DNA from: Isoetes taiwanensis
Taxonomy: Eukaryota > Streptophyta > Lycopodiopsida > Isoetales > Isoetaceae
Length of the DNA stretch: 64,000 nucleotides
Assembly: GCA_021234155.1 (NCBI GenBank)
Contig: JAJEKV010000052.1
Coordinates: 6,807,358-6,871,357, forward strand
Direction of reading: 5' to 3'
A program made the translations under genes and the position numbers. Of this stretch, positions 54,721 to 64,000 are shown piece by piece. The notes beneath the pieces are model-generated. The model made no database searches. It saw only the letters and a list, made by a program, of their open reading frames with translations, and had not been told where the DNA came from. Every line of letters starts with the position of its first letter. Positions within the stretch are counted from its first letter, which is position 1.

Positions 54721-57700
54721 ATTCTCCACTCTAAGCTTACATACCTAAATTCCATGATGATGAACTTTTCTTTGATTGACTATCTTCAAGATCATTAATA
54801 TCATGATCTATAGATTTTGATCCACTTGCCTCATTCTTCTCTATGCAGAATTGCATCAATGAATATATAAAGCTGCTATAATGCCTGTTATGAGTTGGAT
54901 ATCTCAATAAGATCTTTTCACAAGGTAAATAGTCAATCCTGAGTAAGACTAAGTCAATCACTTGGAAAAAACATATTGAGAACTTCTTTTATCTGAAAAG
55001 TAATTATGAATTTATTATATACCTTCAAGTAAGCGCTTGTATTTGAGCTCTCCTTATAGTTTCATTAAGCTTGATCCCACCACGTTTGAAGCGGTCAAGG
55101 TCACCAGTTGTGAGCACAGGCTTTTGAAGGTATAACTCTGATGAGCTATTTTTATTTGTTCTTTTACAATCAAAACTGGATCAAAGAACTAGTCCACTAT
55201 GTATAGGGAAACTGCAATTTGGATGCCATTCTGGCGCCGCTGGGAACATGTCTTCCGTGTGTCGGAGTGGCAGGCAAAAATGCAGTTCCCCTACAATATA
55301 GAAGTTAGGGATCATTGTTTTGTGTGCAGGTCTACTTCAAAAACACAGATGTGAATTCGGCAAGCTACAACTATAGATATGGAAGCATGACGAAACAAAT
55401 GGGAATTCGGCGAGTTATAGATATGGATGCAGATTCATCGAGTTGCAGATATGGAAGCAAATTCAGTTAAGTCCTAATCAAACCATAAACGTTTAGTCCT
55501 AAACGAAAGGTTTTGTAAGAAACTTGCTGGTTGATTTTAAATTCAGAGGAATGTGCAGGCAACACTTGCTAGCAGGATCCCTAGAAAAACATAGGAAGTT
55601 TTCCTTTAGTAAGCCACCTTCGAATGTGGGACGAGATTTTTCGAGGGCCGTACATCTATGCATATATAATAAAGTCTCACATTTTTCTTTTCTTTATTTT
55701 TTTGGTTTCATGCTTCTATTTTTCTTCGCCGCAATTGAAATGCATCTATATTTGACATGTAGTTTTAGAGGTTTATTCACCGCCTTCTTGAAAGTGTGTG
55801 CTTTATTATTCTTAAGACATCGTTTTTAGAAGCTTGCATGGCTATTCTGCTGCTATTCAATGATGTATCTGTATTTTTCAAAATTCTTGCATGGTGTTGA
55901 ATGCTTAGAGTGTTTCTGAAGACCCAGGTAATGTGCCTAGGAGCTCCTCTTGCAACAAAAAACAAAGAAGGGTAAGTTCAATGCAAAAAAATCCCATAGT
56001 TTTTGAAGATGTATTAGCTTGGGGTCAATTGAGCAACCAGCTCTGTTGCATTGGCTATTCTACATCGCTTATGCAGAGTATGAATAGCGAAACCCAGTTG
56101 GGTTATTGCTGCATTCTGTTGAACAATAAAATAAAAAATTTGAAGTAACTGCGACATGTTTGATTCTGGATTAGTGACATTATTGTGCCACAAAAGGATG
56201 CTTTATTACAGAGATGAAGATAAGGGATGAAGAGATGAAAATGAACCAAGTGTACATAGATGAAGATGAGACGTTCTTTTTCTTACGATTGAATTGCTTC
56301 TACCATACCATATTCTATGGATTAAATCAAACATTGGAAGCACAGATTCTCTTCTTTGTCTTTGCGACATCTATTGCCCTAATCTGTGCAAAATACCGCT
56401 TCAAATCAGTTTTGGCTACCCCTGCAAATTGTTATGCATCTTGTGTGGGCAGATAGAAAAAAAATGTATTCAAGCAAAACCTCCCGATTTACTCTGGGAA
56501 ACAAGTCTGGATTTGAGAATGAACACTTCAAAGCATATGAATTGAATTATCACGTTGCTTCCTTATGTCAACTTCTCCTTCAAGATGTGCCCATTGCTGT
56601 GCCTGTTATACATCCATATTCAATACCCTTGGAACCCCCTGTTATTGTGCTACATATTTAACCTAGATGCCCCAAATGCTATGGATGACCTAAAAGAGGA
56701 ACAGGGTTCAAGATAAGGCAAGCATAAAAGATGTTTCTATTAGATGCTCTACTGGCTTCATAAGCCCTCGCTTTCAGAAACTACAGCAAACGCACAAGAA
56801 AAGTTGAGGAGACCTTTACTAAGAGAGACAAAGACCCGGGGATAAACCCTTCTTCAAGGAAATGAGCCTAATAGCATTTATAAGGCAACTTTGCCCCAAA
56901 TCTTGCTTTTTTTTAACTCCAAATGCGGCTAATCTGCCATTGCTTCTGTCCACCACTCAAATCTAGACATACTTCAAGCAAAATCCAGTCCTCATCCAGC
57001 GTACAGAAACCCCAACCACTTCTTAGATTGCAGAAAGCGAAACGAGATGCATTAAATCCAGATTCTTCTGTTTCGTAGACATCGCTTCTTCAAACAACCT
57101 CCACGAAACTTGCTTCCAGCGGCCTCCTTTTCAGCGACCAAATACAGGCAAGATCCAGTGTGTAGTGTGCAAATTTGACGATTGTCATGCCCATTTTTAG
57201 CTATTTTGCCCGTCAAAACGGGTAGAATTTTTTTTTGCCCTTGCAAATGAAGGGCACCAAATTGTGAAATGCCCGTCATAGGAAAGACTCGAAAAAAATT
57301 TATATGGCATTTGAAGGGCTGGGAATGTAGGTTTGACTGCCATTTTTTATCTGCGGTATATCAATATAGTACTTTGTATAATATGGTATAGTATTTGTAT
57401 TTATATATGTTTAAAAAATTAGAAACAAGTCAATGGTTCTAACAATAAATAATATCAATTATAGTATTACAAATTATCACCCAACCAACCATTGAACTAT
57501 TCAATCAGTTATGAAACTTACTATTACGAAATACCAATAGCATTCATTCAAGAAATTCAGCCCAGCAGGTAGCCGACTACCCGTAGAAATTTTGGGGGCT
57601 GGGGAAGAGGAACTGTCATCAGCGGATTGCTTACCTGTTGAATGTTTCACAGCTTAGAGTGCTACAAGAGTCAACAGCTTAGAGTGCTACAAGAGCTCGA

Positions 57701-57865
57701 ATGAACCTAGAGACACTTGATGCACTTATTCTAGTGTTATTATGGGATGCACCATTTGAGTCCATAGATTGACAAGCATGGTTTAAGGATTGGTAAGAAG
57801 CAAAAGATAGAAGAGCAATGCCGCCCGATGGTTCTAAGTACGCCCGATTTGGGTTGGCCTCCCAC
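54721..57865. other. No gene recognised, one SINE fragment
   Basis: Short imperfect repeats of GATATGGAAGC with GAATTCGGC occur at 55330-55470. Open frames at 55524-55829 and 56214-56661 have no motifs I know, and the second runs into the SINE fragment at 56601-56657. Nothing else could be supported. Confidence 0.4.
56601..56657 (-). repeat. Dispersed fragment of the SINE-like repeat
   Basis: The reverse complement reads TATGTAGCACAATAACAGGG, GGTTCCAAGGG and ATATGGATGTA, the same succession that opens each unit at 24847, 27665 and 28101. It shows the family is interspersed, not confined to the array. Confidence 0.75.
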
Positions 57866-58090
57866 GGAAACCCTTCCGGGTTTTAATGGAAACCCTTCCG
57901 GCTTTCCATGGAAACCCTTCCGGGTTTTAGTGGAAACCCTTCCGGGTTTCAATAAAACCCGGAAGGGTTTCCAAGGAAACCCTTCCGGTTTTCCAGAAAT
58001 TGAAAACCCGGAAGGGTTTCCACTAAAACCCGGAAGGGTTTCCATGGAAAGCCGGAAGGGTTTCCATGGAAACCCGGAAGGGTTTCCACA
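57866..58090. repeat. Foldback built from a 22-bp GGAAACCCTTCCGG unit
   Basis: The left arm (57866-57950) has four units such as ATGGAAACCCTTCCGGGTTT; the right arm (about 58003-58090) is their reverse complement in the same order, including a unit with the variant CGGCTTTCC in the paired position. The centre carries further inverted units. Because the repeat is GC-balanced and stop-free, long frames are open on both strands (57828-58124 + and 57740-58045 -); I do not regard them as genes. It lies about 500 bp beyond the 3' end of the peptidase gene. Confidence 0.92.
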
Positions 58091-58223
58091 AAAGTATTAT
58101 TTTTTTAAATATTTACACACGTGAGCCTTTATGGCTCACGCCTTTCTGGGGACGCCCGACATTAAGGCGCCACGTCCATCGGCATACGTCATTCAAAATT
58201 TGTTCAAAATTCAAATTTTGAGT

Positions 58224-58272
58224 GGAAACCCTTCCCAATTTCCTTGCATGATGGAAATTGGGAAGAGTTTCC
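58224..58272. repeat. Second GGAAACCCTTCC hairpin, different inner stem
   Basis: GGAAACCCTTCCCAATTTCC pairs with GGAAATTGGGAAGAGTTTCC across the 9-base loop TTGCATGAT, 19 of 20 positions. It shares only the first 12 bases with the main foldback. Confidence 0.88.
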
Positions 58273-58615
58273 ATAGGAGGAAGGGTTTCCACAAAATGAG
58301 GAAAACGGGTTAGGTTTCCACATGAGGAGGAAAATAGGTTAGGTTTCCACATGCAGTTAGAAACTCGATAGTGCGTACGTGTGAAGTTGCACTCTATTAT
58401 GTTGCATCATGGCACTATGCTCTACATAATCTCTATTGCATAACCTTTGTCTTTGTTAAATATTCTTCCGTCGTACACGCAAGAGACCAAAAGAAAAAAA
58501 GAAACAAACTTAAGTAAATGATAAATGTAACATGAAAGAACAAACTTAAGTATTTGATAAATGTAAGCAAACTCAAGTACTTGATAAATGTGACAAGTGT
58601 TTTGATACATATGAG

Positions 58616-61138
58616 TCATAAACCCTTGGCCTTGTTATGAGAAAGCCACAATGCATACAATAACGCAATAGCAGAGGAGAGGACTTGTCGCTCTCCTCGG
58701 ATCTGCGAGGAAGGGTTAAACCAATTCCATCCAACCTATAAAAGAAAATCATGTGAAGTGGTTAGTATGGATACTTTCCAAGTCATGTGCAAAAAGAAGA
58801 GAAATTAAAGGGTTTATTGTGATGTACCTGAGCAGCACTAGACGAGGCTCCATCAATGTAATCCTTAATAAAGAAACTATTTGCCAACAAGCGCATGGTC
58901 AAAGCCACGTGGACGCCGCAACTGGTTGCATCAACCTGGCTAGGCACGTCCATGTCCTGGATAACGAGAGGTGTAAGCCCATCCCGTACCTCCTCAGATG
59001 CACCTCTAATCTGTAGGTAAATCCTAAACATCCTGTATATGGATCTAGCATTAGCAAACATCCATTCCACGCATTCTACAAGCAATTTATATACCTGTTC
59101 AGCTGGACAATGGTACAACGCTCACCACATTTCTCCATGCCCTGAGAATCAAAACACAACCAGGATGTTTGCACATCCTCGATGTCCCCAAGGGTGGAGT
59201 AATCGCCAAGGTCTCGAGCGAGGACGTACAACCACCAATGGGAACTATCATGATACAAAGAGATGTTACCCTAAACATATAAACATGCATAGAATAAGGC
59301 ATAACATTCCACTAACACTCACCCATGCACGACGGGCCAAAACAACGCTTTCGTGAGTCCGCTCCAATCCTTCTTTGGACCATATGTATCACGGAATAAA
59401 GGATCCAAGGATGGCACACCCCCGTCGTGGGTGCCGGATCCACCACGAAAGGGGTATGCCCGCGTGTAGAACGTGGGGTCCACAAACAACACTGCGCCCA
59501 CGATCCTCGCCGGACAACAAGTGTCTAATAGTCACCCGCATGTATGCAAAGCATGTGTCAGAGAAAAATCAAGCATTGCATACCACACAAAGACATGACG
59601 CTGCACTTACATGATGTAGAACCTCATGTGCGGGTCTCCCAACCAACCACCGTATGCTGCATCTAGGAACTCACTCGTCAGCTCAATAGAACCACGTGGG
59701 CCGGAGGCTCGACAAGATCCGAACACGATGCCTCCTCTGCTGGCCTCTCTGCACAACATGGTACAAAAGACCATGTGCCTGCCACTCGTATGCTGTGGCA
59801 ATCTCCCTCGCAATCCTCCAGAACCAAGGTCGAGGCCTAAAGCCAGTGTCTAGCCTCAACCAGAGGGGGGCCCGAGCTTCTCGCCCCCGCTCCGAAGCCC
59901 ATCCTCTCAAAGGGACAAAGACCTGTGCTAGATAGAAAGTCCGCGCGTTACGGTACATAATGCCATGACCGCTGCGGTCCTATCAAATGTCCATGCCTCA
60001 TGGTGATCTACGCCCAATCCCGTGCCGATGGGGCATAAGGCGTGACAAGCCCATGTCTCTCCATGTGAGCCTCCACACTAATGGGGTCCCTTTCGCCCTT
60101 TGTCTCTTGGACACCTCGACCTCTGCCTCTACATCGACCAGGCCTACCTCACCTTTTGCCCTGCGCCTGCGGTGGCCTACCTCTACCTCTACCTCTGCCT
60201 CTACCTGGGGGCCTGCCTCTACCTCTGCCTCTCCCTCTGCCTGCCTCTACCTCTGCCTCGCCATCGTCGCCCTCATGTCCATCCTGTACATCTCTGCGAA
60301 AGGGGCGTGTGAGCTCAATCGGGGTCTCTGCAGCTATCCGGCTCTGTGCCTCATGAAAGCTCGTCCGTAGACCTATAAATGGCTCAATGGTGTCGAGCCA
60401 ACTGGGCACTGGTACAGTATAAGGACCTGGTGCATGGTCCACTGAAGTGGAGCTCGTCGAAGGTGATGGCTCACGGAAAGAAGCCAACGCGCTCGCCATG
60501 TCCGTATGCACTTCCGTCAACAATCGACCAATGTCGCCCAAGGAAAGTGATGTCCGAGGTACAGAGCTAGGTAGTGTATCGGGCAGTGACGGGGTCTGTG
60601 AAAAGGAAGTGGGAGGAAGTGGAAGTACGTGGGGGGGAAGAGGAGGAACTGTGCGAAAAGGAGGTGGTGGCACGGGCAAGGTGCTAACAGATGGTGGTGG
60701 CACAGGCGGGAAGAGGGGTGGTCCACATGGCAACGTGAAGGGGGGTGGTGGCACGGGTGCTACCCTAGAAGAACAGGGGCTGGAAGACAAGCGAGGAAAG
60801 AATGGACGAGACCTCGGGGATGGGAATGATGGTGGTGCATATGGGAGTGACGTGACAAGGCCCGCTCGCATAAGGAGAGAACTAGGAGCATGGGAAAGAG
60901 AACGGGTGGTGGGAGAAAGAGGAACAGAGGGCTGAGTGGTCGATGCTAGGGCATGTCCTGCATCATGGATAGGTACCCTCCCAAGGCTGAGGTCCACATC
61001 GCAAGATGTGGATGGCACGAGTGGCGTGCTCTCTGTAGCAAAGGCAAAAGAGCTGCTAGAACCATCCTCTGCCTCTAACTGGGCTGTCAAGTCTGCAGTA
61101 GCCCCTAATCCACGAACCTCGGCCACCTTCGCGAAAGA
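58616..61138 (-). CDS. Ulp1/C48-type cysteine peptidase gene, probably transposon-borne
   Basis: C48 peptidases cut SUMO-like modifiers; in plants many copies sit in MULE or other transposons. Likely minus-strand exons: an upstream exon ending 61138 (acceptor AACAG) down to about 60153 (donor AAAAG|GTGAGG), Pro/Ser-rich with an Arg-Gly tail; segments about 59610-59958; 59333-59526; 59095-59244; 58828-59032; and a last exon 58616-58735 ending TGA. The final three junctions have GT-AG borders and keep frame. Catalytic residues are visible: His in VVHGSHWWLYV, Asp in WLCFDSQGM, Gln and Cys in VPSQVDATSCGVHV. The C-terminus reads VLSSAIALLYALWLSHNKAK. The start codon and first exon are not identified, and the middle junctions do not all keep frame, so damage is possible. 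Confidence 0.78.
60149..61138 (-). CDS. Pro/Ser-rich N-terminal exon of the peptidase gene
   Basis: It is open for about 325 codons. It begins after an acceptor (SFAKVAEVRGLGATADLTAQ), passes a low-complexity Pro/Ser region (PPSFPSPRSRPFF, VPPPPFRTVPPLPPHVLPLP), a more ordinary stretch (LGDIGRLLTEVHTDMASALA and SWLDTIEPFIGLRTSFHEAQ) and ends in RGRGRGRGRPPGRGRGRGRG. The last part comes from a CTACCTCTGC minisatellite. It is linked to the peptidase by strand and spacing only, and could be a separate gene. Confidence 0.55.
   Translation of the reverse strand, partial: SFAKVAEVRGLGATADLTAQLEAEDGSSSSFAFATESTPLVPSTSCDVDLSLGRVPIHDAGHALASTTQPSVPLSPTTRSLSHAPSSLLMRAGLVTSLPYAPPSFPSPRSRPFFPRLSSSPCSSRVAPVPPPPFTLPCGPPLFPPVPPPSVSTLPVPPPPFRTVPPLPPHVLPLPPTSFSQTPSLPDTLPSSVPRTSLSLGDIGRLLTEVHTDMASALASFREPSPSTSSTSVDHAPGPYTVPVPSWLDTIEPFIGLRTSFHEAQSRIAAETPIELTRPFRRDVQDGHEGDDGEAEVEAGRGRGRGRGRPPGRGRGRGRGRPPQAQGKR
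60176..60265. repeat. CTACCTCTGC minisatellite
   Basis: Irregular repeats of CTACCTCTGCCT, encoding the Arg-Gly tail on the minus strand. Confidence 0.85.
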
Positions 61139-62387
61139 CTGTTATTACAAAAGAAAACCCTAAACCCTAGCAAATTTTAAGCACAATGACAACATACAAG
61201 AAATTCCAATCAGACAAATCATAATTGTAAATGAATTGGCTAGTTCACATTTAGTTTGTGACTGTGCGCTAAGATCGTTCAAGGTAGCATCTAAGTCGAT
61301 ATAGAAGGCTCGTTTCCATGCCCTTTTTTGTTGCTTCTAAGCTTAATATATTCAACCCTTTTTTATTTCGCTAGAGAACACCATGAAGCTTTTCTTATTG
61401 CCATGACTATTTACATGAGAGAAGAAATAGAGATGCAATGAAATTGCACTTAGAGTGCTTTTGCATTAATATATAAACTTGTTACATGTAAAGTTTTGGG
61501 TTTGATCACTCCAAAACCCAAGTGTTTCTAATATTTTTTAATGGAAATAAAAACTTCGTCGAGGATTGATGATCTGCCCAATTGATAAATGCGCTCCACC
61601 TTCAAGCATTCAAGATGAAAAGGATTCAAAATTTATTCGTTGGAATTAAGCTAATCTTGAAGGAATTAGATGCACTTACTTATCTCCTAATTGCATCAAA
61701 AAATAGCTATGATGGACTAGATGGAGAAATTTGTCTAACCTGGCAGTGCTCCAAGCTGCAACTCAAAGACACGCCCTCGTAAGATTTTAAGCCGCCTCTG
61801 CCTGTGCCAACATCAAGCACTTTCAAAAGACATTATATATCAAATCTGCCTCTCCCAATATCAAACTTAAAACAAACATTATAAATGCATATAATCTTAC
61901 ACATTATCTTATACATTATCTAGAAATGCAGGAAGAGTAGATGAACAGCAAGCATAATCCTGGGCAAAACAGAGAAAAACAGAGAGAAACCAAGCAATAA
62001 AAGCAGGTTTTATCAAGCATTTAATTCGGGGAGGGAAAAAACAATGGGAAAATCTCATGCTGTCAGCATAATTGTCGCCCTTCTGTCTTGCTAAGAAAGG
62101 CTTCCTTCCCGTGTATTTCCACTGTCACTATGTTAGAATCCGTAATGGGTCTTGTTCAGACTGTAGTAGAAGCCATTAACTTACTCCGCTTGCTCACCGG
62201 AGTTTGTTTTTTGCAACCAAGGCGACAAACCTGTCGAAGCACGTTGCTAGCCTGTTGCTATTCTATTCTATATGTGGACATTATTTTACCATTAGTAACC
62301 AGGGAAACCATCAGCCATTCTAATGGATGGCCTGGAAAAATTGTCTAGTCCCTTTTTACCCTCTGAAGCTCCCTTTCGAAACTAGGT
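61139..62387. other. No gene recognised; presumed upstream region of DIT1
   Basis: AT-rich sequence between two divergent genes (the peptidase leftwards, the transporter rightwards). I could not define a TATA box or any other element with confidence. Confidence 0.4.
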
Positions 62388-62804
62388 ATGGAGGGAGGGA
62401 TTGGACTTCGAGCCTCTTCCTCGGTCCAGGTATTGCACTTCCGGCACTCCACCTCTGCTTTACGATCCATTCCAGTCCGTGCATCCGTTCAAAATAGTTT
62501 TCCAGTCGAATCATGCTGTAAATGTTCTTCCTTTTCTCGCATTGATCTGTCGCCAAAAATCTTTTATGGGTCCTTTCCCATTCTTCTTAAACCTCGCAAT
62601 CCGATCAAAACGAAAGCTGTTGCAACTGTATCTTCCTCGCCGCCGAATTTGAAGCAACCTGCTTGGGAAGGGGCTAAACTTTTACCTCTACTTCTTTCTG
62701 TTGGTGTGGGACTTGCTTTACGTTTCCTTTTGCCCAAGCCTGCGGCTGTTACTGCTCAGGCATGGCAACTTTTAGCGATTTTTTTGTCCACCATAATTGG
62801 ATTG
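62388..62804 (+). CDS. DIT1: Plastid 2-oxoglutarate/malate translocator, first coding exon
   Basis: DiT1 exchanges 2-oxoglutarate for malate across the chloroplast inner envelope, supplying carbon skeletons for ammonia assimilation. The exon encodes 139 residues. Residues 1 to about 75 are rich in Ser, Arg and hydroxylated residues (MEGGIGLRASSSVQVLHFRH), fitting a transit peptide. The mature part begins near WEGAKLLPLLLSVGVGLALR, the first membrane helix, then FLLPKPAAVTAQAWQLLAIF and STIIGL, very like the start of the plant DiT family. A GT donor at 62805 falls exactly on the codon boundary after the Leu, just before the family's QPLP-G segment, so the exon ends there. The next exon is not in the window. 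I chose the ATG at 62388 as the first in frame after an upstream TAG. Confidence 0.85.
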
Positions 62805-63159
62805 GTAGTGGAGGCACGATTCCGGTTTTTGTTAAAAAATTCGCACCCTATTGAAAACAAATAACGCAGCATAACAAGGAAACTCTGAAATGCTGAATTC
62901 TGTAAACTCCATTCAATTTTATGCATGTACTCACAAAATTTTTATCTACAGAGGCATAGGCTCTCTGACGTCCAGCATGCTTTCTTAGGCTCTCTGATGT
63001 CCAGCATGCTTTCTTGGGCGTCCAGCATCTGAAAATTTTCTGTCCACCGGATCCAGAAGTGTCTGTATATAGAAATTAAAACTGTGAATATGAATATCCA
63101 GCAGAGGTGAATAACTTAATTAATCTATCCGTTCCAGTGATTGAATCCGAAGTAGAAGG

Positions 63160-63291
63160 TAGAAAATTTCTTACCTTTTCAAGCCGAACCTCAGAAACAA
63201 GTGGATTCATGCGTTCAAACTTGTGGATTTCTTCAATTACTGAAACGCTTTGTGAATCTTTTTTCCTTGAATCGCCACGCCACTGAAACAC
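63160..63291 (-). other. Possible antisense exon-like stretch
   Basis: A minus-strand frame contains VIEEIHKFERMNPLVSEVRL then Glu-Lys, and is followed by AAAAG|GTAAGAAATTT, a consensus donor (GT at about 63172-63173 on +). It lies inside the transporter intron. No homolog comes to mind and upstream splice sites are unclear, so it may be chance. Confidence 0.25.
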
Positions 63292-63478
63292 TTCCTTGAA
63301 TCTACAACTGAAACCCTTCCTTGAATCGCCAAAGAAAAATAGACGCGCTTCTGAAATCGCCGGAGAAGAGACCAGAAAAGAAAAATATCTAAAGCTTCTT
63401 CAAAAATAGACGCGCAAATTTAATTCTAGTCATTAATTTCGACGGTGGATATCTTCACCCAAAAAATTCTACTTTCTC

Positions 63479-63570
63479 TGGAAACCCTTCCGGGGTTCAA
63501 TATGGGAAACCCTTCCGGGTTTCATGGAAACCCGGAAGGGTTTCCATATTGAACCCCGGAAGGGTTTCCA
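63479..63570. repeat. Third GGAAACCCTTCCGG foldback, in the DIT1 intron
   Basis: A 92-bp near-perfect palindrome: TGGAAACCCTTCCGGGGTTC, AATATGG, GAAACCCTTCCGGGTTTCAT, then the reverse complement with two single-base differences. It uses the same core unit as 57866-58090, about 5.4 kb away. Confidence 0.92.
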
Positions 63571-64000
63571 CTAATTTAGTTAATAACCCCAATCGGGGGG
63601 AGATAGTGTGAGCGAATGCCGCCTGTTAATTAGTCAATTTGTGTTTATAAAACTTACTCACGTACTCTTTTTTGGTACGTTGTTTTATAGCGCGTGCATT
63701 TTCTATGTACTTTGTTAAAAATTTCGATTCTGTAATTTTAAATTTTTGTCTGGCATATGAAAGTTGAAATTCCAGAACTTTCTGTCATGCTAAAAGATGC
63801 TAAAAGGCATAAAATATTTTTCCCATTCTTCAAAAACCGTCAAATTTACACATTGATACAAAACCAGAACCACAGTAGAAGCAAAATCAAAGCCTAGGAC
63901 AGACAATCTGACAATTCACGGCGATGCTCTTCAAGATCAAAAGCACAGAATCGGCCTTTCTGAAACAGAGGCGTGTGCTCAAATCCAACCTCTTTCTTAT

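Larger units (their letters stand above)
62805..64000 (+). other. DIT1 intron 1 (incomplete)
   Basis: It begins GTAGTGGAGG and extends past the window end, at least 1196 bp. It holds a 29-bp tandem duplication (AGGCTCTCTGAYGTCCAGC, 62958 and 62987) and the foldback at 63479-63570. I found no sequence for the second exon. Confidence 0.65.

Noticed and set aside
57866-58090. CRISPR-like regular repeat array
   Set aside because: The units are contiguous and inverted, with no unique spacers, and the DNA is eukaryotic.
57740-58124. Overlapping open frames on both strands encoding PGF/KPG-like repeats
   Set aside because: They are a by-product of a 22-bp palindromic repeat without stops; openness on both strands argues against a gene.
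60379-60935. Plus-strand Gly-rich and Arg-rich frames
   Set aside because: They are antisense shadows of the Pro/Ser-rich minus-strand exon.
62805-62864. Continuation of the DIT1 frame to the TAA at 62862
   Set aside because: The residues after STIIGL do not resemble the conserved family segment, while a GT donor falls exactly at the expected point; it is intron read-through.

Overview
The window looks like nuclear DNA from a land plant with a large, repeat-rich genome. A fern or a gymnosperm seems most likely to me, but nothing here fixes the species. The plant assignment rests on a chloroplast dicarboxylate-transporter exon with a transit-peptide-like leader, a plant-type UDP-glycosyltransferase relic, and Ty1/copia and Ty3/gypsy elements with the TGGTATCAGAGC primer-binding site common in plants. 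Only a few percent of the window is plausible host coding sequence. The rest is layered mobile DNA, mostly decayed and nested.

Layout: 1-4440 is a T-depleted, non-coding, A/purine-rich block. 4795-5998 holds tandem repeats and a minus-strand promoter-like module, probably the LTR and leader of a minus-strand element. 5999-13529 is a copia element (+) with a truncated 5' LTR. Its RNase H gene is split by an antisense L1-type LINE (10472-12705), which itself carries a 604-bp hAT-type MITE (11208-11811). 13530-15585 is the gag and complete 943-bp LTR of a minus-strand gypsy element. 16327-18561 is a large imperfect inverted repeat. 19081-21004 carries a gypsy gag-protease relic and an L1-type LINE tail. 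24847-30491 is a tandem trimer of a 436-bp SINE-like unit with Pol III A and B boxes, invaded by two minus-strand LINEs in different units. 30690-34260 is a third LINE of the same kind, split by a 1553-bp solo LTR. 38860-40440 combines another promoter-like module, a leader with hairpin repeats and an unidentified reading frame. 43811-45318 and 49992-51424 are two short, complete, non-autonomous LTR elements, both minus strand.

Host-like genes: a short two-exon coiled-coil gene (46029-46560, +), apparently intact; a frame-broken UDP-glycosyltransferase pseudogene 300 bp downstream (46864-48233, +); a multi-exon minus-strand C48/Ulp1-type cysteine peptidase gene (58616-61138), probably transposon-borne; and the first coding exon of a plastid 2-oxoglutarate/malate translocator (62388-62804, +), whose intron runs past the window end.

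The least ordinary signals are three foldback sequences built on GGAAACCCTTCC (57866-58090, 58224-58272, 63479-63570); two distant promoter-like modules whose central palindromes keep pairing while their sequence differs (5806-5990 and 39716-39826); and the repeated 26-bp hairpin in the leader at 39105-39616. All assignments come from reading the sequence; no database search was run.
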